Notes: generated from the sequence alone by a model not told the origin. Positions 8,451 through 22,517 are shown, counted from the first letter of the stretch. The stretch is DNA of 64,000 nt from Myxococcales bacterium (GCA_029880325.1 JAOUOP010000033.1:1-64000), one strand, 5' to 3'. Numbers and translations: made by a program.

Positions 8451-9311
8451 CTACAGCGCCAGGATCATGCGATAAAGCAGGAAGACCCGGATCGGAGCGT
8501 GATAGCTATGGTGGCCATAGTGGGGGTCTGTGGGCCGTGTGAGGACCGATAGAAAGACAAGGTCGTTGCGCGGCATCAGGCCCGCGCGGGTGACCGCGTT
8601 GAACCCGAAGGCCCAGCGCGGCACCAACTCGCCGTCGCGCGGCAGCATCAGCAGCTGCAGGTAAGGACCGATGCCACCCCAATCCCGGTGTTTGATAAAG
8701 GCCTGCGTCTCCCAGCGCCACATCAAACCGCGGTCGTGCACGTGGGCGAAGAACCAGTCGAAGCTGCGGTCCTCGCGTCCCTCGTAGCGCATGGTTCCGA
8801 GGGAGGCCATGACGAAATGTTCGTTGAAGGGAAGGAGCAGGGCGGCACGGCCAACGGCGAAGAGAAATTGATCGCTGCCGGGCGTGTCTTTGAAGGGCGA
8901 CTCGCGCGCGCGCCGGTCGCCGCGGTCGCAGTCCTGGCAGTAACTGTCTTCGCCGGGCTCGAAGGTCAAGTTGCGCCAGACCGCGCGGTAGCCCAGGCTT
9001 CCGCCGAGGCTGAGAAAGAGCATTCGCAGGTCGGCCCGTATCAGCGCCTGGCCCATCGGATAGCTCTGCAACGTGGCCGCGCCCAGCGTGAGATCGTTGG
9101 ATGAGCCGTAGATCGGCAATCGGTGTTCGAGCGTCAGCGCCGCACCGCTAAAGAGGTAGTCGGCCAGGATGAAGGTCCCCGAGGGCTGGATGGACAGGAC
9201 GAAGTCCTGGCGCTGTTGCGCCGCCGTCGGGTCGGGGGTTGTGAGGCCCACGAGCACGAGCGAAGCGAAGAGAAGCAGCGCGCAGCGCACCCGGAAGTGG
9301 ACACGGGCCAT
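8451..9311 (-). CDS. Exported protein of unknown function, possibly an outer-membrane beta-barrel
   Basis: The 286-residue product has a signal peptide (basic start, hydrophobic LLLFASLVLVGL, cleavage near TAAQQ). The mature part alternates short hydrophobic and polar strands and ends in a hydrophobic stretch (FLLYRMILAL), which suggests a beta-barrel, but I recognise no family. A CQDC pair lies mid-protein and could bind a metal or form a disulfide. It ends 33 bp upstream of the lysine-catabolism pair on the same strand and may be co-transcribed. No function is assigned. Confidence 0.65.
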   Translation of the reverse strand: MARVHFRVRCALLLFASLVLVGLTTPDPTAAQQRQDFVLSIQPSGTFILADYLFSGAALTLEHRLPIYGSSNDLTLGAATLQSYPMGQALIRADLRMLFLSLGGSLGYRAVWRNLTFEPGEDSYCQDCDRGDRRARESPFKDTPGSDQFLFAVGRAALLLPFNEHFVMASLGTMRYEGREDRSFDWFFAHVHDRGLMWRWETQAFIKHRDWGGIGPYLQLLMLPRDGELVPRWAFGFNAVTRAGLMPRNDLVFLSVLTRPTDPHYGHHSYHAPIRVFLLYRMILAL

Positions 9312-9499
9312 CGAGCCGCCAGTCTAGCTCGAATCAGGGCTGATTTCGCGCGCCCCTTTGAGGCTCTGCTCCAGATTTAATCGGGGGGGCTCGAGCTATC
9401 GAATCCCGTTCGCGTACCGCAGGGCAGCGCCAGGCGCGCGGTCTGCGGCCACGCTCGGCTTGGCAATCGGCGGCCGCTGGCGCATGATGCGCAGCTCAT

Positions 9500-9571
9500 G
9501 CGGGCGTAGCTCAGCGGTAGAGCGCCGTGTTTACACCGCGGATGTCGTAGGTTCGAACCCTGCCGCCCGCA
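9500..9571 (+). tRNA. tRNA-Val (UAC anticodon)
   Basis: A full cloverleaf can be drawn: acceptor GCGGGCG (9500-9506) with CGCCCGC (9564-9570); D-arm GCTC/GAGC; anticodon stem 9525-9529 with 9537-9541 and loop TTTACAC, anticodon TAC at 9532-9534; T-arm GTAGG-TTCGAAC-CCTGC. The discriminator is A9571. The CCA end is not encoded, since ACCG follows. Confidence 0.95.
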
Positions 9572-9573
9572 CC

Positions 9574-9595
9574 GCCCCGCCCACACGGGCGGGGC
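9574..9595 (+). terminator. GC-rich hairpin after tRNA-Val
   Basis: GCCCCGCCC (9574-9582) pairs perfectly with GGGCGGGGC (9587-9595) around a 4-base loop, three bases after the tRNA. No T-run follows, so it may be a processing or weak termination signal. It also lies just past the end of the convergent SRAP gene. Confidence 0.55.
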
Positions 9596-9621
9596 CCGCT
9601 GTCAGGGGACGCGGCCCCGGG

Positions 9622-10385
9622 TCATTGAGAACCCGGATCGTCGAACAGCGCGAGTTGCGGCGGCTGCGCCGACGCCAGGGGCTCGATGCAGCTCGGGTCT
9701 TCAAAGCCCGGTGAACTCATGCGCGGGTCCACTTCATGCATGGTGAGCCCACCGAAGCTGGTGCCGGCCTCGAGCCATGACGCGAGTTCCTTCTCGTCCA
9801 GCTCGCGCTCCTCGAGCCAGCGGTCGAGTACTTCGGGCCCGAGGAAGAGCGGCATGCGGTCGTGGACCTCGAGCAGGGCCCCTTCGGCCGGACGGGTGAC
9901 GATTGTGAAGGTATCGAGGGGGGCGCTTGCGTCCGCCAGCTGGGGATCGGACCAGCGCTCCCAGAGCCCGGCGGCGGCCAATAGACCTCTATCCTCCCGG
10001 TGGATCCACAGGGGCTGTTTGCGCGGGCCGCGCCCGGCACCTCTTCGCGGCACCTTTTTCCACTCGTAGAAGCCGCTCATGGGCACCGCGCAACGCCGCC
10101 GTCGGTAGGCGCTGCGAAAGCTCGGCTTCGATGCAAGGGTTTCGACCCGCGCATTGATGAGCTTCTGCGCCATCCCGCGGTCCCGGGCCCAGCTGGGCAC
10201 CAGCCCCCAACGCAACATGCGCAGACGTCGACCTCCACCCGCACCACCACCGGTCACCACGAGGGCATTCTGGGTGGGGGCGATGTTGAAGCGCGGACCC
10301 CAATAATCGATCTCGATTTCAGGTATCGCAAAATGGCTTGCGATGTCGTCGAGGCTAAGCAGGTGCAGGCTGTAGCGGCCGCACA

Positions 10386-10386
<1 letters not shown>
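9622..10386 (-). CDS. SRAP domain protein (YedK/HMCES family)
   Basis: The 254-residue protein carries the SRAP signature. With the GTG start at 10386, Met removal leaves the catalytic Cys2 at the N-terminus (CGRYSLH). FNIAPTQ supplies the conserved Asn and Pro, SGFYEWKK the conserved Glu, and EVHDRMP the active-site His. SRAP proteins bind single-stranded DNA and form a thiazolidine crosslink with abasic sites, which protects them. The open frame extends upstream, but only this start places Cys at position 2. The GTG overlaps the lon stop by one base (TAGTG), so expression is probably coupled to lon. Confidence 0.93.
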
Positions 10387-13004
<2,618 letters not shown>

Positions 13005-13192
13005 CAGTGCTCCAGGACGAATTGCGGCCCCGCCCAATCGGCCGAGGAACGCCGCAGGACCGCCGCCGCGGCGGTCACTTGATAGGATAACCCAAAGAAA
13101 GCCCCGTCACACGTGGTCGATAGCAGCCTTGCCGATCCTGCCAGTGTGACTTTTTTCCATCGTTTCAAGGGTTTAGTGACGTCTCGACGATT

Positions 13193-13216
13193 CGAGTCAG
13201 GCTTTTGCCCGACTCG
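13193..13216 (-). terminator. Hairpin between clpX and lon
   Basis: Read on the minus strand, CGAGTCGGGC and GCCTGACTCG form a 10-bp stem with one G-T pair around an AAAA loop, 34 bases past the clpX stop. No clear U-run follows. It may limit read-through or stabilise the clpX mRNA end, leaving lon partly under its own promoter. Confidence 0.5.
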
Positions 13217-13249
13217 ATGTGGCACAAGAAGCGAGCGCCGGCCAGCGCC

Positions 13250-14506
<1,257 letters not shown>

Positions 14507-14589
14507 TGTTTCGTCCAGCCTGCTCGTGCGTTCCGTAATTAAACCGCGTGAAGTTTACCAACCACCCCAGGAGGCGGCAAGCTGCCGCT

Positions 14590-15210
<621 letters not shown>

Positions 15211-15236
15211 AGTGGCGTCTCGTGGCTCAAGCTGAC

Positions 15237-16589
15237 TCAGCCGGCGTCGCTGTCGGCGTTGCTGGTGTCGGAGCCGGTGTCGGTGTCCGGCTTCGCTTCC
15301 TCGGCTTCGGTCTCGGTGCCCGCCGGCACGTCTTCGATCGTAGCTCGCTTCAGCAACAACTCAACCAATTGCTGGTGGAGGATCTGGTTGGCCAGCTGGG
15401 CGCGCGCTTCGCCCTGGTACTCGGCCCTGACCTTCGCGGGATGCTTGCCGCTCTGCTCGGCGATCTCGCCGAGGCGGGCTTCGATGGCGGCCTCGTCCAC
15501 GTCCATATTTTCCTGCTCGGCCAGGCGCGCCAGCAGTAGGGACAGCTTCACGCTGCGCTGGGCGCGCTCCATGGCCGCCTCGCCGAAAAAATCCGAGCTG
15601 GGTAGTGCCTGGCCCAACATGGACTGCAGGCGCTGCAGCTCTGCCAGAGCGCGCTGCACTTCGCGTTCGACCATGCTCGGGGGCACTTCGATGGGATTGT
15701 TGGCGACCAGGGCGTCGAAGAGCGCATCGCGCACGGCGCGCTCGGACTGGTCATCCAGGTACTTCTGGCGGCGCTCGCGGATCTGCTGGCGCAGGGCTTC
15801 GAGCGAATCCACCTCCAGATCCTTGGCGAATTCGTCATCGAGTTCGGGCAGCACGCGCTCCTGGATGGCCTTGATGCGCACCCGAAAGAGCGCTGATTTT
15901 CCGCGCAGTTCCTCGGAGCTGTGATCGTCGGGGAAGACGAAGTCGGTGTCGCGTTGCTCGTCCACGGCGGCGCCGGGGATCAGCGCGGCGATGGCGGGCA
16001 GGAGGTCGTCCGAGCCGACCTGGGTCTGGAGGTCCTGGGAGCCGAACTCGGGGCGCGGCTGGCCCTCGACTTCGACTTCGAGATCGAGCGTCACTACGTC
16101 GCCTTCGGCCGCGGGGCGAGGTGGCTCCGGTGTGGAGATTTCCGCCTGGCGCTCGCGCAGCTGCTGCAGCTCCTGCTCCACGGTCTCGTCGCCCACAGTC
16201 TGCACCGGTCGCTTGGCCGTCAGACCCTCGAGATTCACCTGCTCGATCTTGGGGCGCACCTCGATCTCGGCCGTGAAGCGCAAGGGCTCGCCATCGACCA
16301 CTTTGGGTTGGTCGAGCCGGGGCACGGCCACCAGCTGCAGCGAGTGCTCGTCCACGGCCGCTCCCAGGCTCTCCTCGACCAGGCTGGCGGCGACCTCTTG
16401 CTGTACGGATTTACCGACCAGCTGTTTGATCACGCTGCGCGGCGCTTTTCCCGGTCGAAAGCCGCGAATCCGCGCGGTTTTCTGCACCGAGCGGTAGGCC
16501 TTCTCGAGCTGTTCATTCACGCGCGACCAGGGGACCTCGATGCGTACCTCGACGAGGACAGGGCTTTTTTGCTCGAGCTGTGAAAGCAT
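15237..16589 (-). CDS. tig: Trigger factor (ribosome-bound chaperone and peptidyl-prolyl isomerase)
   Basis: The 450-residue protein has a ribosome-binding N-domain with GFRPGKAPRSVI, equivalent to the GFRxGxxP signature at the ribosomal docking loop. A FKBP-like PPIase domain (about 160-240) and a helical C-terminal chaperone domain follow. It shields nascent chains at the exit tunnel. I chose the ATG at 16589; the frame continues upstream through low-complexity G/C tracts that do not look like protein. It is the first gene of the tig-clpP-clpX block. An acidic Asp/Thr/Ser-rich tail ends the protein. Confidence 0.95.
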   Translation of the reverse strand: MLSQLEQKSPVLVEVRIEVPWSRVNEQLEKAYRSVQKTARIRGFRPGKAPRSVIKQLVGKSVQQEVAASLVEESLGAAVDEHSLQLVAVPRLDQPKVVDGEPLRFTAEIEVRPKIEQVNLEGLTAKRPVQTVGDETVEQELQQLRERQAEISTPEPPRPAAEGDVVTLDLEVEVEGQPRPEFGSQDLQTQVGSDDLLPAIAALIPGAAVDEQRDTDFVFPDDHSSEELRGKSALFRVRIKAIQERVLPELDDEFAKDLEVDSLEALRQQIRERRQKYLDDQSERAVRDALFDALVANNPIEVPPSMVEREVQRALAELQRLQSMLGQALPSSDFFGEAAMERAQRSVKLSLLLARLAEQENMDVDEAAIEARLGEIAEQSGKHPAKVRAEYQGEARAQLANQILHQQLVELLLKRATIEDVPAGTETEAEEAKPDTDTGSDTSNADSDAG

Positions 16590-16625
16590 CTGGACGATTC
16601 TCCAGCGGACGCCGGACCGTATAAA

Positions 16626-16677
16626 GGGGAATATGGGGGGGCGAGGGGGGGGGCCCGGGGGGGTGGGGCGCCGGGGG
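16626..16677 (+). other. G-run cluster upstream of tig
   Basis: Six runs of 4-9 consecutive G (16626-29, 16635-41, 16645-53, 16657-63, 16665-68, 16673-77) lie on the plus strand, just upstream of the minus-strand tig start. The spacing permits a G-quadruplex in the tig template strand; the tig leader RNA would be C-rich. It may be a regulatory or simply a slippage-prone tract. Confidence 0.55.
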
Positions 16678-16741
16678 TGGCACCAGGGATGATCCCGGGA
16701 CAAATGGGTCGCCTCAATGACGGTCCCAGAGCCTGGGGTGG

Positions 16742-18208
16742 CTACCACGCGGGGAGCGAGCGTTCAATCGCAGGTCGCATCGCGCGCAGCAGCCGGGGCA
16801 TGCCGCGCGGGCTGTCGGTCGTCTGGCTCTGCGCTCCAGTCGGCGGCTTTTGCCACTGGGGCGCGGACAATTCACGAAACGTCCGGGCGACCCGTTCCTG
16901 TAGGGCGGGGGGGACCTGGCGCAGCAAGAGCAGCGCCCGGCCCTGGCGCAGCACCCGCTGCTGGGGATCGCCGGCGGCGATACGGCGCGCGGCCGCCTCG
17001 GCCTGATCGGCGTCGGCTTCGCTGTCCCAGGAGGTCAGCCAGGCGATCGCAGTGCGCTCCTGGGGGCCTTTGTAGGCGTAGAGTCGGTCGCCGCCCCAGC
17101 CATTGGCGGCCGCGCGCGCCCGGGAGCGGCCGCCAATGGCGAAGTAGACGCGGATCTCGAGCTCGCCCAGCGTGTCCTCGTGCAGTAGCTCGAAATCCTC
17201 GCCCAGAAGCGTCGCCGCGTCGGGCAGGCGCGGCTCTTCGGGGTGCTCGCCCGCCAGGTAGCGCTCGGGGTGCAGGATCTGCTCGGTGGACTCGGGGGGC
17301 GTGCGGTGGGCGTCGTCTAAACGCTTCCACTGGCCGTCGCCGTGGAGCCGGGCGGCGAAACCGAGACCCTCGACGTAGGAGAAGAGCAGGGGCTCGCGCA
17401 CGATGGGCGGGGCCCGGTTGAGTTCGCTGCCGGCCAAGGGCGTGGTCCGCACCAGCTCGGAGAGGTCGACGCCGGCCGTTACCTGGCTCAGGGGCACCGC
17501 TTCGCGCTCCAGGGCGAAGGCGACCATGGCCAGGGTGGCGTCGCCTTCGACCAGCGCCCGGAAGGCGTTGTCGCCGTCGGTGTCGCGCTCGGTTTCGATG
17601 GCCTGGGATAGGCCCAGGTGCTGATCCTGCAGGGCATGGACCAGCTCGTGGATCAGAACGATGCGGGATTCGGCCAGCTCGGCCTCGGCCCCCTGGGGAC
17701 CCTCTTCGTGGTCGCGCCCGAAGGCCCGCATTACGTCGTCGCGCACGACCAGCTGGCCGCCTTCGGCGTCGTAGTAGCCCACGATCTGCTCGCCCATCAG
17801 CCGCAGCAGTAACGCGCGCACGTCGAGGTCGGCCTCGAGCAGGCCCAGAGCTTGGTAGATGGTTTGGGCTCGGCTCAGTTCCTCGGCGTCGATCTGGGTG
17901 TCGACGTAGCCCATGATCGCGTCTGAATCCTGAACCAGCACGGGTACTTTGCGTACGAACTTTAGGCCCCGGACGCGTTCGGCGATGGCGGCCAGCTCGT
18001 CGATGACACGGCGCTCCCCGGAGGTGAGCTCGCGGGTCTGGCCCGCCTCGGGGCCCGGATGGCCGACCGGCGATGGGCCGCTGGGCAGGGTGCCGTCGCC
18101 AGTCTGGGTGTCCGTCAGGGGCGCAGCGCAGCCGATGCTGGCGGCGCCCAGGTATAGCCACAGCGCCAGTCGCCCGGGGACCCGGGGTCGGGGCGCGCTG
18201 CGGTTCAT
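16742..18208 (-). CDS. Exported lipoprotein with a HELVH zinc-protease motif
   Basis: The 488-residue product starts with a signal sequence ending ASIGC, a plausible though imperfect lipobox. At about residue 175 it has IVLIHELVHALQDQHL, a HExxH zinc motif, followed about 30 residues later by ALVEGDAT. A Glu in EGDA is the expected third ligand in this group of HExxH-HALQDQ proteins. I know the pattern from uncharacterised myxobacterial and actinobacterial proteins. The substrate is unknown. Its ATG overlaps the RNase J stop as ATGA, so translation is coupled to RNase J. Peptidase activity is inferred from the motif only. Confidence 0.72.
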   Translation of the reverse strand: MNRSAPRPRVPGRLALWLYLGAASIGCAAPLTDTQTGDGTLPSGPSPVGHPGPEAGQTRELTSGERRVIDELAAIAERVRGLKFVRKVPVLVQDSDAIMGYVDTQIDAEELSRAQTIYQALGLLEADLDVRALLLRLMGEQIVGYYDAEGGQLVVRDDVMRAFGRDHEEGPQGAEAELAESRIVLIHELVHALQDQHLGLSQAIETERDTDGDNAFRALVEGDATLAMVAFALEREAVPLSQVTAGVDLSELVRTTPLAGSELNRAPPIVREPLLFSYVEGLGFAARLHGDGQWKRLDDAHRTPPESTEQILHPERYLAGEHPEEPRLPDAATLLGEDFELLHEDTLGELEIRVYFAIGGRSRARAAANGWGGDRLYAYKGPQERTAIAWLTSWDSEADADQAEAAARRIAAGDPQQRVLRQGRALLLLRQVPPALQERVARTFRELSAPQWQKPPTGAQSQTTDSPRGMPRLLRAMRPAIERSLPAW

Positions 18209-19857
18209 GGATCGGCTCGGTCCACGAGACTGTGGATCAGGGGCCGCCAGCCAAGGGCGTCGCGGAAGACGCGTCGGACGGCGCGTTCGGCGGCCAGCTG
18301 CACGGTCTCGGATTCGGGGGCTTTGCCCAGGTTGCGCAGCGCGCGTTCCACGGCGCGCTCGGCGTCGCGCACGATGTCCAGATCGGCCAGCGTCAGCTCG
18401 TCGACCACGCCGCGGCAGCTCACGTGTGGCTTGCTGAGCAGGCGTCCATTTCCGTCCAGGCGCAGCACCAGCAGCACCAGTCCGGCGTTGGCCATGCGCG
18501 TGCGATCGCGCAGCAACTCGGCACTCAACTCCACGCCGCGCTGCACGTGGATGCGTCCTGACACGACGGGTGGTTCGTCCGAGCGGCGCAGCCCGGTGGC
18601 GTCGAGTTCGACGACCTGACCATTGCGGGCGGTCACCACCCGAGGCACGCCGAGTTCGCGCGCCAGCTCCGCGTGGCGACGCAGCAGGCCCACCGTGCCG
18701 TGAACCGGCATGAAAGCCCGGGGGCGTACCAGCTCGATCAGGCGTGTTTGTTCCTCGCGGTGGGCGTGGCCGCTGACATGCAGGGCGGGATCGTCGCGGC
18801 GGGTGGTCACGCGGATTCCCTGGCGCTCTAGGGTTTCGGTCATGGTCGTGACCGAGCGCTCGCGGCCCGGGATGATGCGGGCCGACATCAGCACGGAGTC
18901 GCCGGGCTCGAGCTTCAGGGCACGGTGGCGGCCGCTGGCCAAGCGGTTCAGGGCGGCTCCGGGCTCGCCCTGGGAGCCGGTGGCGAGCACCAGCAGCTGG
19001 TCGCGGGGCACGCTCTTGGCCTCGGCCTCTGTCACATAGCTGCTGGGGGCGTTTTGGAGCATCCCGAGTTCGGTGGAGATGCGCAGGTGGGTCAGTAGCG
19101 AGCGGCCCAGGGGCAGCACGCGGCGGCCGGCGCTGGCTGCGGCTCCCAGGACGCCGTCCAGGCGGTGCACGTTGGAGGCGAAAAGGCAGACCACGGCGCG
19201 TCCGCGGGCGCCCTCCAGGTGGCGCGCGACGGCCTCGGCCACGGGTGCCTCCTGGCCCGAGTGGCCTGGGCTCTCGATATTGGTGGAGTCGCTCAGCAAA
19301 AGGTCCACGCCGGCGTCGCCCGCCTCGCGCAGGCGCTGCTCGTCGAAGTGCTGGCCGTCGACGGGGCGGGCGTCGAACTTGTAGTCGCCCGAGTGGACCA
19401 CGGTGCCGGCTGCGCTGTGGATGATCAGACCCAGGCAGTCGGGCAGCGAGTGATTCACGCGGTAGGGGGTGACCGTGAAAGGGCCGAGCTCGACGCGCCG
19501 TCCTGGCTGCAACTCGGTGGTCTCGGGCCAGTCCAGCCCGTGTTCCTCCAGGCGCAGCTCTGCCAGCGCCAGGGCGTAGGGCGGTCCGAGCAGGGGAACC
19601 TGCAGGTCGCGGAGCAGGAAGGGCAGGGCGCCGATGTGGTCCTCGTGACCGTGGGTCAGCACCACGGCCTCGATGTCCTCGGTGCGATCGAGCAGGTAGT
19701 CGAAATCGGGGTGGATCACCTCCACGCCCGGCTCGTGATCGGGGAAGGTCAGCCCGCAGTCGATGACCAGCAGGCGACCCTCCACCTCGAGTGCGAGGCA
19801 GTTCATGCCCACCTCGCCTAAGCCGCCGAGAGCGACGATCCGCATGCGATCTGTCAT
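18205..19857 (-). CDS. rnj: Ribonuclease J
   Basis: The 550-residue metallo-beta-lactamase-fold nuclease has the zinc motif LTHGHEDHIGALPF (about 70-83), SDSTNIESPGHSG and the beta-CASP motif HVSGHAHREE. A C-terminal RNase J domain follows. RNase J has 5'-3' exonuclease and endonuclease activity and acts in mRNA decay and rRNA maturation. The start is ATG at 19857, directly after the repeat-rich intergenic region. It overlaps the downstream protease-like lipoprotein by 4 bp. Confidence 0.95.
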   Translation of the reverse strand: MTDRMRIVALGGLGEVGMNCLALEVEGRLLVIDCGLTFPDHEPGVEVIHPDFDYLLDRTEDIEAVVLTHGHEDHIGALPFLLRDLQVPLLGPPYALALAELRLEEHGLDWPETTELQPGRRVELGPFTVTPYRVNHSLPDCLGLIIHSAAGTVVHSGDYKFDARPVDGQHFDEQRLREAGDAGVDLLLSDSTNIESPGHSGQEAPVAEAVARHLEGARGRAVVCLFASNVHRLDGVLGAAASAGRRVLPLGRSLLTHLRISTELGMLQNAPSSYVTEAEAKSVPRDQLLVLATGSQGEPGAALNRLASGRHRALKLEPGDSVLMSARIIPGRERSVTTMTETLERQGIRVTTRRDDPALHVSGHAHREEQTRLIELVRPRAFMPVHGTVGLLRRHAELARELGVPRVVTARNGQVVELDATGLRRSDEPPVVSGRIHVQRGVELSAELLRDRTRMANAGLVLLVLRLDGNGRLLSKPHVSCRGVVDELTLADLDIVRDAERAVERALRNLGKAPESETVQLAAERAVRRVFRDALGWRPLIHSLVDRADP

Positions 19858-19920
19858 CTGGGGCCGTTTCTTGCGGCCCCCGCCCCCCCCGAGTCAAGCC
19901 CCGGTCGCATCCGTACCCTC

Positions 19921-20147
19921 CGCAGAAACGCTGCCAGGACGTTTTCCGCGGGCCCGCGCCGACCCGCGCAAGCGGCCTGCGAAAGCCGCAAATGGCCCGA
20001 ACGAAGGCGAGGGAACGCGAAGAAAAGCTGCCAGGACGTTTTCCGGGGGGTCGGGGCCGTGTGTGAAAATCGATCCGCAAAAGCTGCGAGGGCCTTTTTC
20101 GCGGGTGGACGGCGGGCGGTGGAGGCTGCCAGTACGTTTTCGGAAGG
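19921..20147. repeat. Cluster of four short interspersed repeats
   Basis: Four related units lie at about 19921-19952, 20017-20050, 20075-20105 and 20121-20147. The best two share GCTGCCAGGACGTTTTCC, flanked by GAAA on the left and a G-rich end on the right; the others differ at several bases. GAAAA on the left is complementary to TTTTC on the right, so each can form a small hairpin with GC-rich ends. They occupy the region between the divergent RNase J and TIGR04551-like genes (19858-20292), which has no convincing gene. Confidence 0.75.
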
Positions 20148-20292
20148 GATGTCCGCTCGGCGAGGCGCGGCGGAAAAGCTCGATTTGACCGGCCGATTGG
20201 GCACGTGCTACCCAGCCTGCGCCTGCCGCCCCGGGGAGCTTTCGCCGCGGACAGCAACGGGCAAACCTCCAGCCACGGACGTCTGACTTCCA

Positions 20293-22428
20293 ATGCAGAT
20301 TCGTATTGGCGATCGAGCGCAGACCCTCAAGTGCAATGGGAGCAGTGGGCCGCGGAACGCGGACGCTGCTTTGGCACTGGCGGGTCGCACGCGGGGTCGC
20401 ACACGCTTTTTTTCGCTGCTGTTTGTCACCGCCGGGCTGGCGGTTTCCGGCCGCGCCGCCGCTCAGGCGACTGAGCCTCCCCCCGACCCCCCGCCCGACG
20501 CCCCACCATCGGAGGCGCCCGCCGCTCCCGATGAAGCTCCGGGGGCGCCACCGGCCGAGACTGCAGCCGAGGGTGAAGCCAGCGACGATGCCGGTGCGGA
20601 CGCCTCCCCGGCCGAAGCGGAGGCCGCCGAGGGCGAGCCGGAATCACCTGCCGAGCCGGCACCGTCGCTGACCGCGCCGAGCCTCGCCCCGGAGGCATCC
20701 GAGCCCGCTTCGACCGAGATCCTCTCGCCCGCCGACATGCAGCAACGACTGGCGGAGTCGGCCCCACCCAGCGTTCGCGTCGCGAGCGACTGGACCGCGC
20801 CCACGCCCGTGCTGACCTTGCACGGCTACATGCGGATGCGCGGCGAGTTGATGGACACCTTCTGGCTGGGACGCCGCACGCGCGCCGACATCACCAGCGA
20901 TTCCGACATCGATCAGGCGGTGATTCAACGCCTGCGCAACTCCCCCGATCCCTTCACGCGCTTCCGCCCCCTCGAGAATCGCGCCGTTGCTGGTGGCAAC
21001 GGGCCGGCCGGCCTGGCCTGCGCCGACGAGAGCAGGAATAACAATGGCACTTGCGACATCAGCACCGTGCGCTTCGCGAACCTGCGCCTGCGGTTGTCGC
21101 CCCAGCTGAACCTCAGCGAGGATGTGCGCGTCAAGATGACCTTCGACGTGCTCGACAACTTCGTCGCTGGCGAGCCGCCCGCTTCCTTTTACGGCGCCGG
21201 CCCGGGCGTCGATGCTGACGGCAACGGCGATCCGGATGGCATCGACACCACCCGCACCTTCGCAAACACGGTCGATCCCCGCGGCGGCGCCGGTCTCGGT
21301 GAGACCGTGCGCGCCCGCCGGGCCTGGGCTGAAGTGCGGCGCCGGGACCTGGGTGAGCTGCGCTTCGGCCGCATGCCCCAGCACTGGGGCCTCGGCATGC
21401 TCTACAACGCCGGCAACGGCCTCGATGACGATCTCTCGACCGACGTCGACCGCCTCATGGGCATCACCAATCTCTTCGGGCTCTACCTCACGGCCTCCTA
21501 CGACTTCCTCGCCGAGGGCCTCTTCGACCCGGCCGATCCCGTGCGGCCGCTCGAGCAAAGCCAGCTCGATGACCTCGACCAGGCCACGTTCTCGCTGTCG
21601 CGCCGGCACACGGCTGAAGAACTCGCCAAGGCCAACGAGCGCGGCGATCTGGTTCTCAACGGTGGCCTGCAGCTGACCATTCGTGACCAGGCCTCGCTCT
21701 ACGCGCTCCCGGCCAGCCCCGACGACAGCCCGCTGGTCGAGGTCGAGGCCAGTACCTACACGACCGACCTCTGGGCCCTTTTGCGCTACCGTTTCCTGCG
21801 CGTCGAACTCGAGGCTGCCTGGACCACCGGCTCCATGAACGATATCGTCGGCGGCAGCGGCAAGCTCGACATCGATCAGTTCGGCTATGCGCTCGAGACC
21901 GAGATCCGCCTGGTCGACGACAAGCTCGGTCTCTACCTCGATCACGGCCTGGCCACTGGCGACGAGGACGTGGAAGGGCTCTCGAGCGACGCCGACTTCG
22001 TGAGCCAGGTGGGGGGCGACGGCAATCGCACCATTTCCACCTTCCGCTTCCATCCGAGCTACCGCGTCGACCTGATCCTCTGGCGCAACATCATGCGCCA
22101 GGTCACCGGCGCCATGTATTTCAAGCCGGGCATCAGCTACGACTTCATCCGCGGCAACTTCGGGCAGGTCTTCGGGGCGCGCCTGGACGTGCTCTACAGC
22201 CGCGCCACCGCGCCCCTGCAGACCTGGGGCAACGACGCCGACCTCGGTATCGAGCTCAACGGTACCCTCTACTTCCGAACCGAAGACGGCCCCGACCTGG
22301 TCGACGGTTACCACACCAAGCTCCAGTACGGTGTTTTGTTCCCGATGCGCGGCCTGGGCTACGACCACGCCGATCTCGACCTGGACACGGCCCAGACCCT
22401 GCGTCTGCTACTGGGTGTGGTTTTTTAG
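20293..22428 (+). CDS. TIGR04551-like outer-membrane protein
   Basis: The 711-residue product has a long basic start, a hydrophobic signal (about 37-58, ending AAAQ), a Pro/Glu/Ala-rich linker to about residue 150, and then a porin-like domain. Motifs such as LHGYMRMRGELMDTFWLG and RFGRMPQHWGLGM, plus many alternating strands, match my memory of TIGR04551, a family limited to myxobacteria-like genomes. The C-terminus ends in TLRLLLGVVF with a terminal Phe, as in outer-membrane barrels. Function is unknown; a channel or alginate-porin-like role is speculation. The start is uncertain since no strong ribosome-binding site is visible. Confidence 0.7.
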   Translation: MQIRIGDRAQTLKCNGSSGPRNADAALALAGRTRGRTRFFSLLFVTAGLAVSGRAAAQATEPPPDPPPDAPPSEAPAAPDEAPGAPPAETAAEGEASDDAGADASPAEAEAAEGEPESPAEPAPSLTAPSLAPEASEPASTEILSPADMQQRLAESAPPSVRVASDWTAPTPVLTLHGYMRMRGELMDTFWLGRRTRADITSDSDIDQAVIQRLRNSPDPFTRFRPLENRAVAGGNGPAGLACADESRNNNGTCDISTVRFANLRLRLSPQLNLSEDVRVKMTFDVLDNFVAGEPPASFYGAGPGVDADGNGDPDGIDTTRTFANTVDPRGGAGLGETVRARRAWAEVRRRDLGELRFGRMPQHWGLGMLYNAGNGLDDDLSTDVDRLMGITNLFGLYLTASYDFLAEGLFDPADPVRPLEQSQLDDLDQATFSLSRRHTAEELAKANERGDLVLNGGLQLTIRDQASLYALPASPDDSPLVEVEASTYTTDLWALLRYRFLRVELEAAWTTGSMNDIVGGSGKLDIDQFGYALETEIRLVDDKLGLYLDHGLATGDEDVEGLSSDADFVSQVGGDGNRTISTFRFHPSYRVDLILWRNIMRQVTGAMYFKPGISYDFIRGNFGQVFGARLDVLYSRATAPLQTWGNDADLGIELNGTLYFRTEDGPDLVDGYHTKLQYGVLFPMRGLGYDHADLDLDTAQTLRLLLGVVF

Positions 22429-22517
22429 AGAAAGTACGCAACCGGCGCGCGCGGTGCCCGATATGAAGCTTGAGCGCCAAAGCCCGCAGGGGGCTAGGCC
22501 GACTCGTGGCGAGGCAC

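Noticed and set aside
13163..13168. TTGAAA on the minus strand as a heat-shock promoter for lon
   Set aside because: No matching -10 CCCCAT-type element is found at 13-15 bases, and the distance to lon is not decisive.
16742..20293. Single 1,183-codon frame across the lipoprotein and RNase J
   Set aside because: Only the last 488 codons from ATG 18208 make a sensible protein; the rest is RNase J in another frame.
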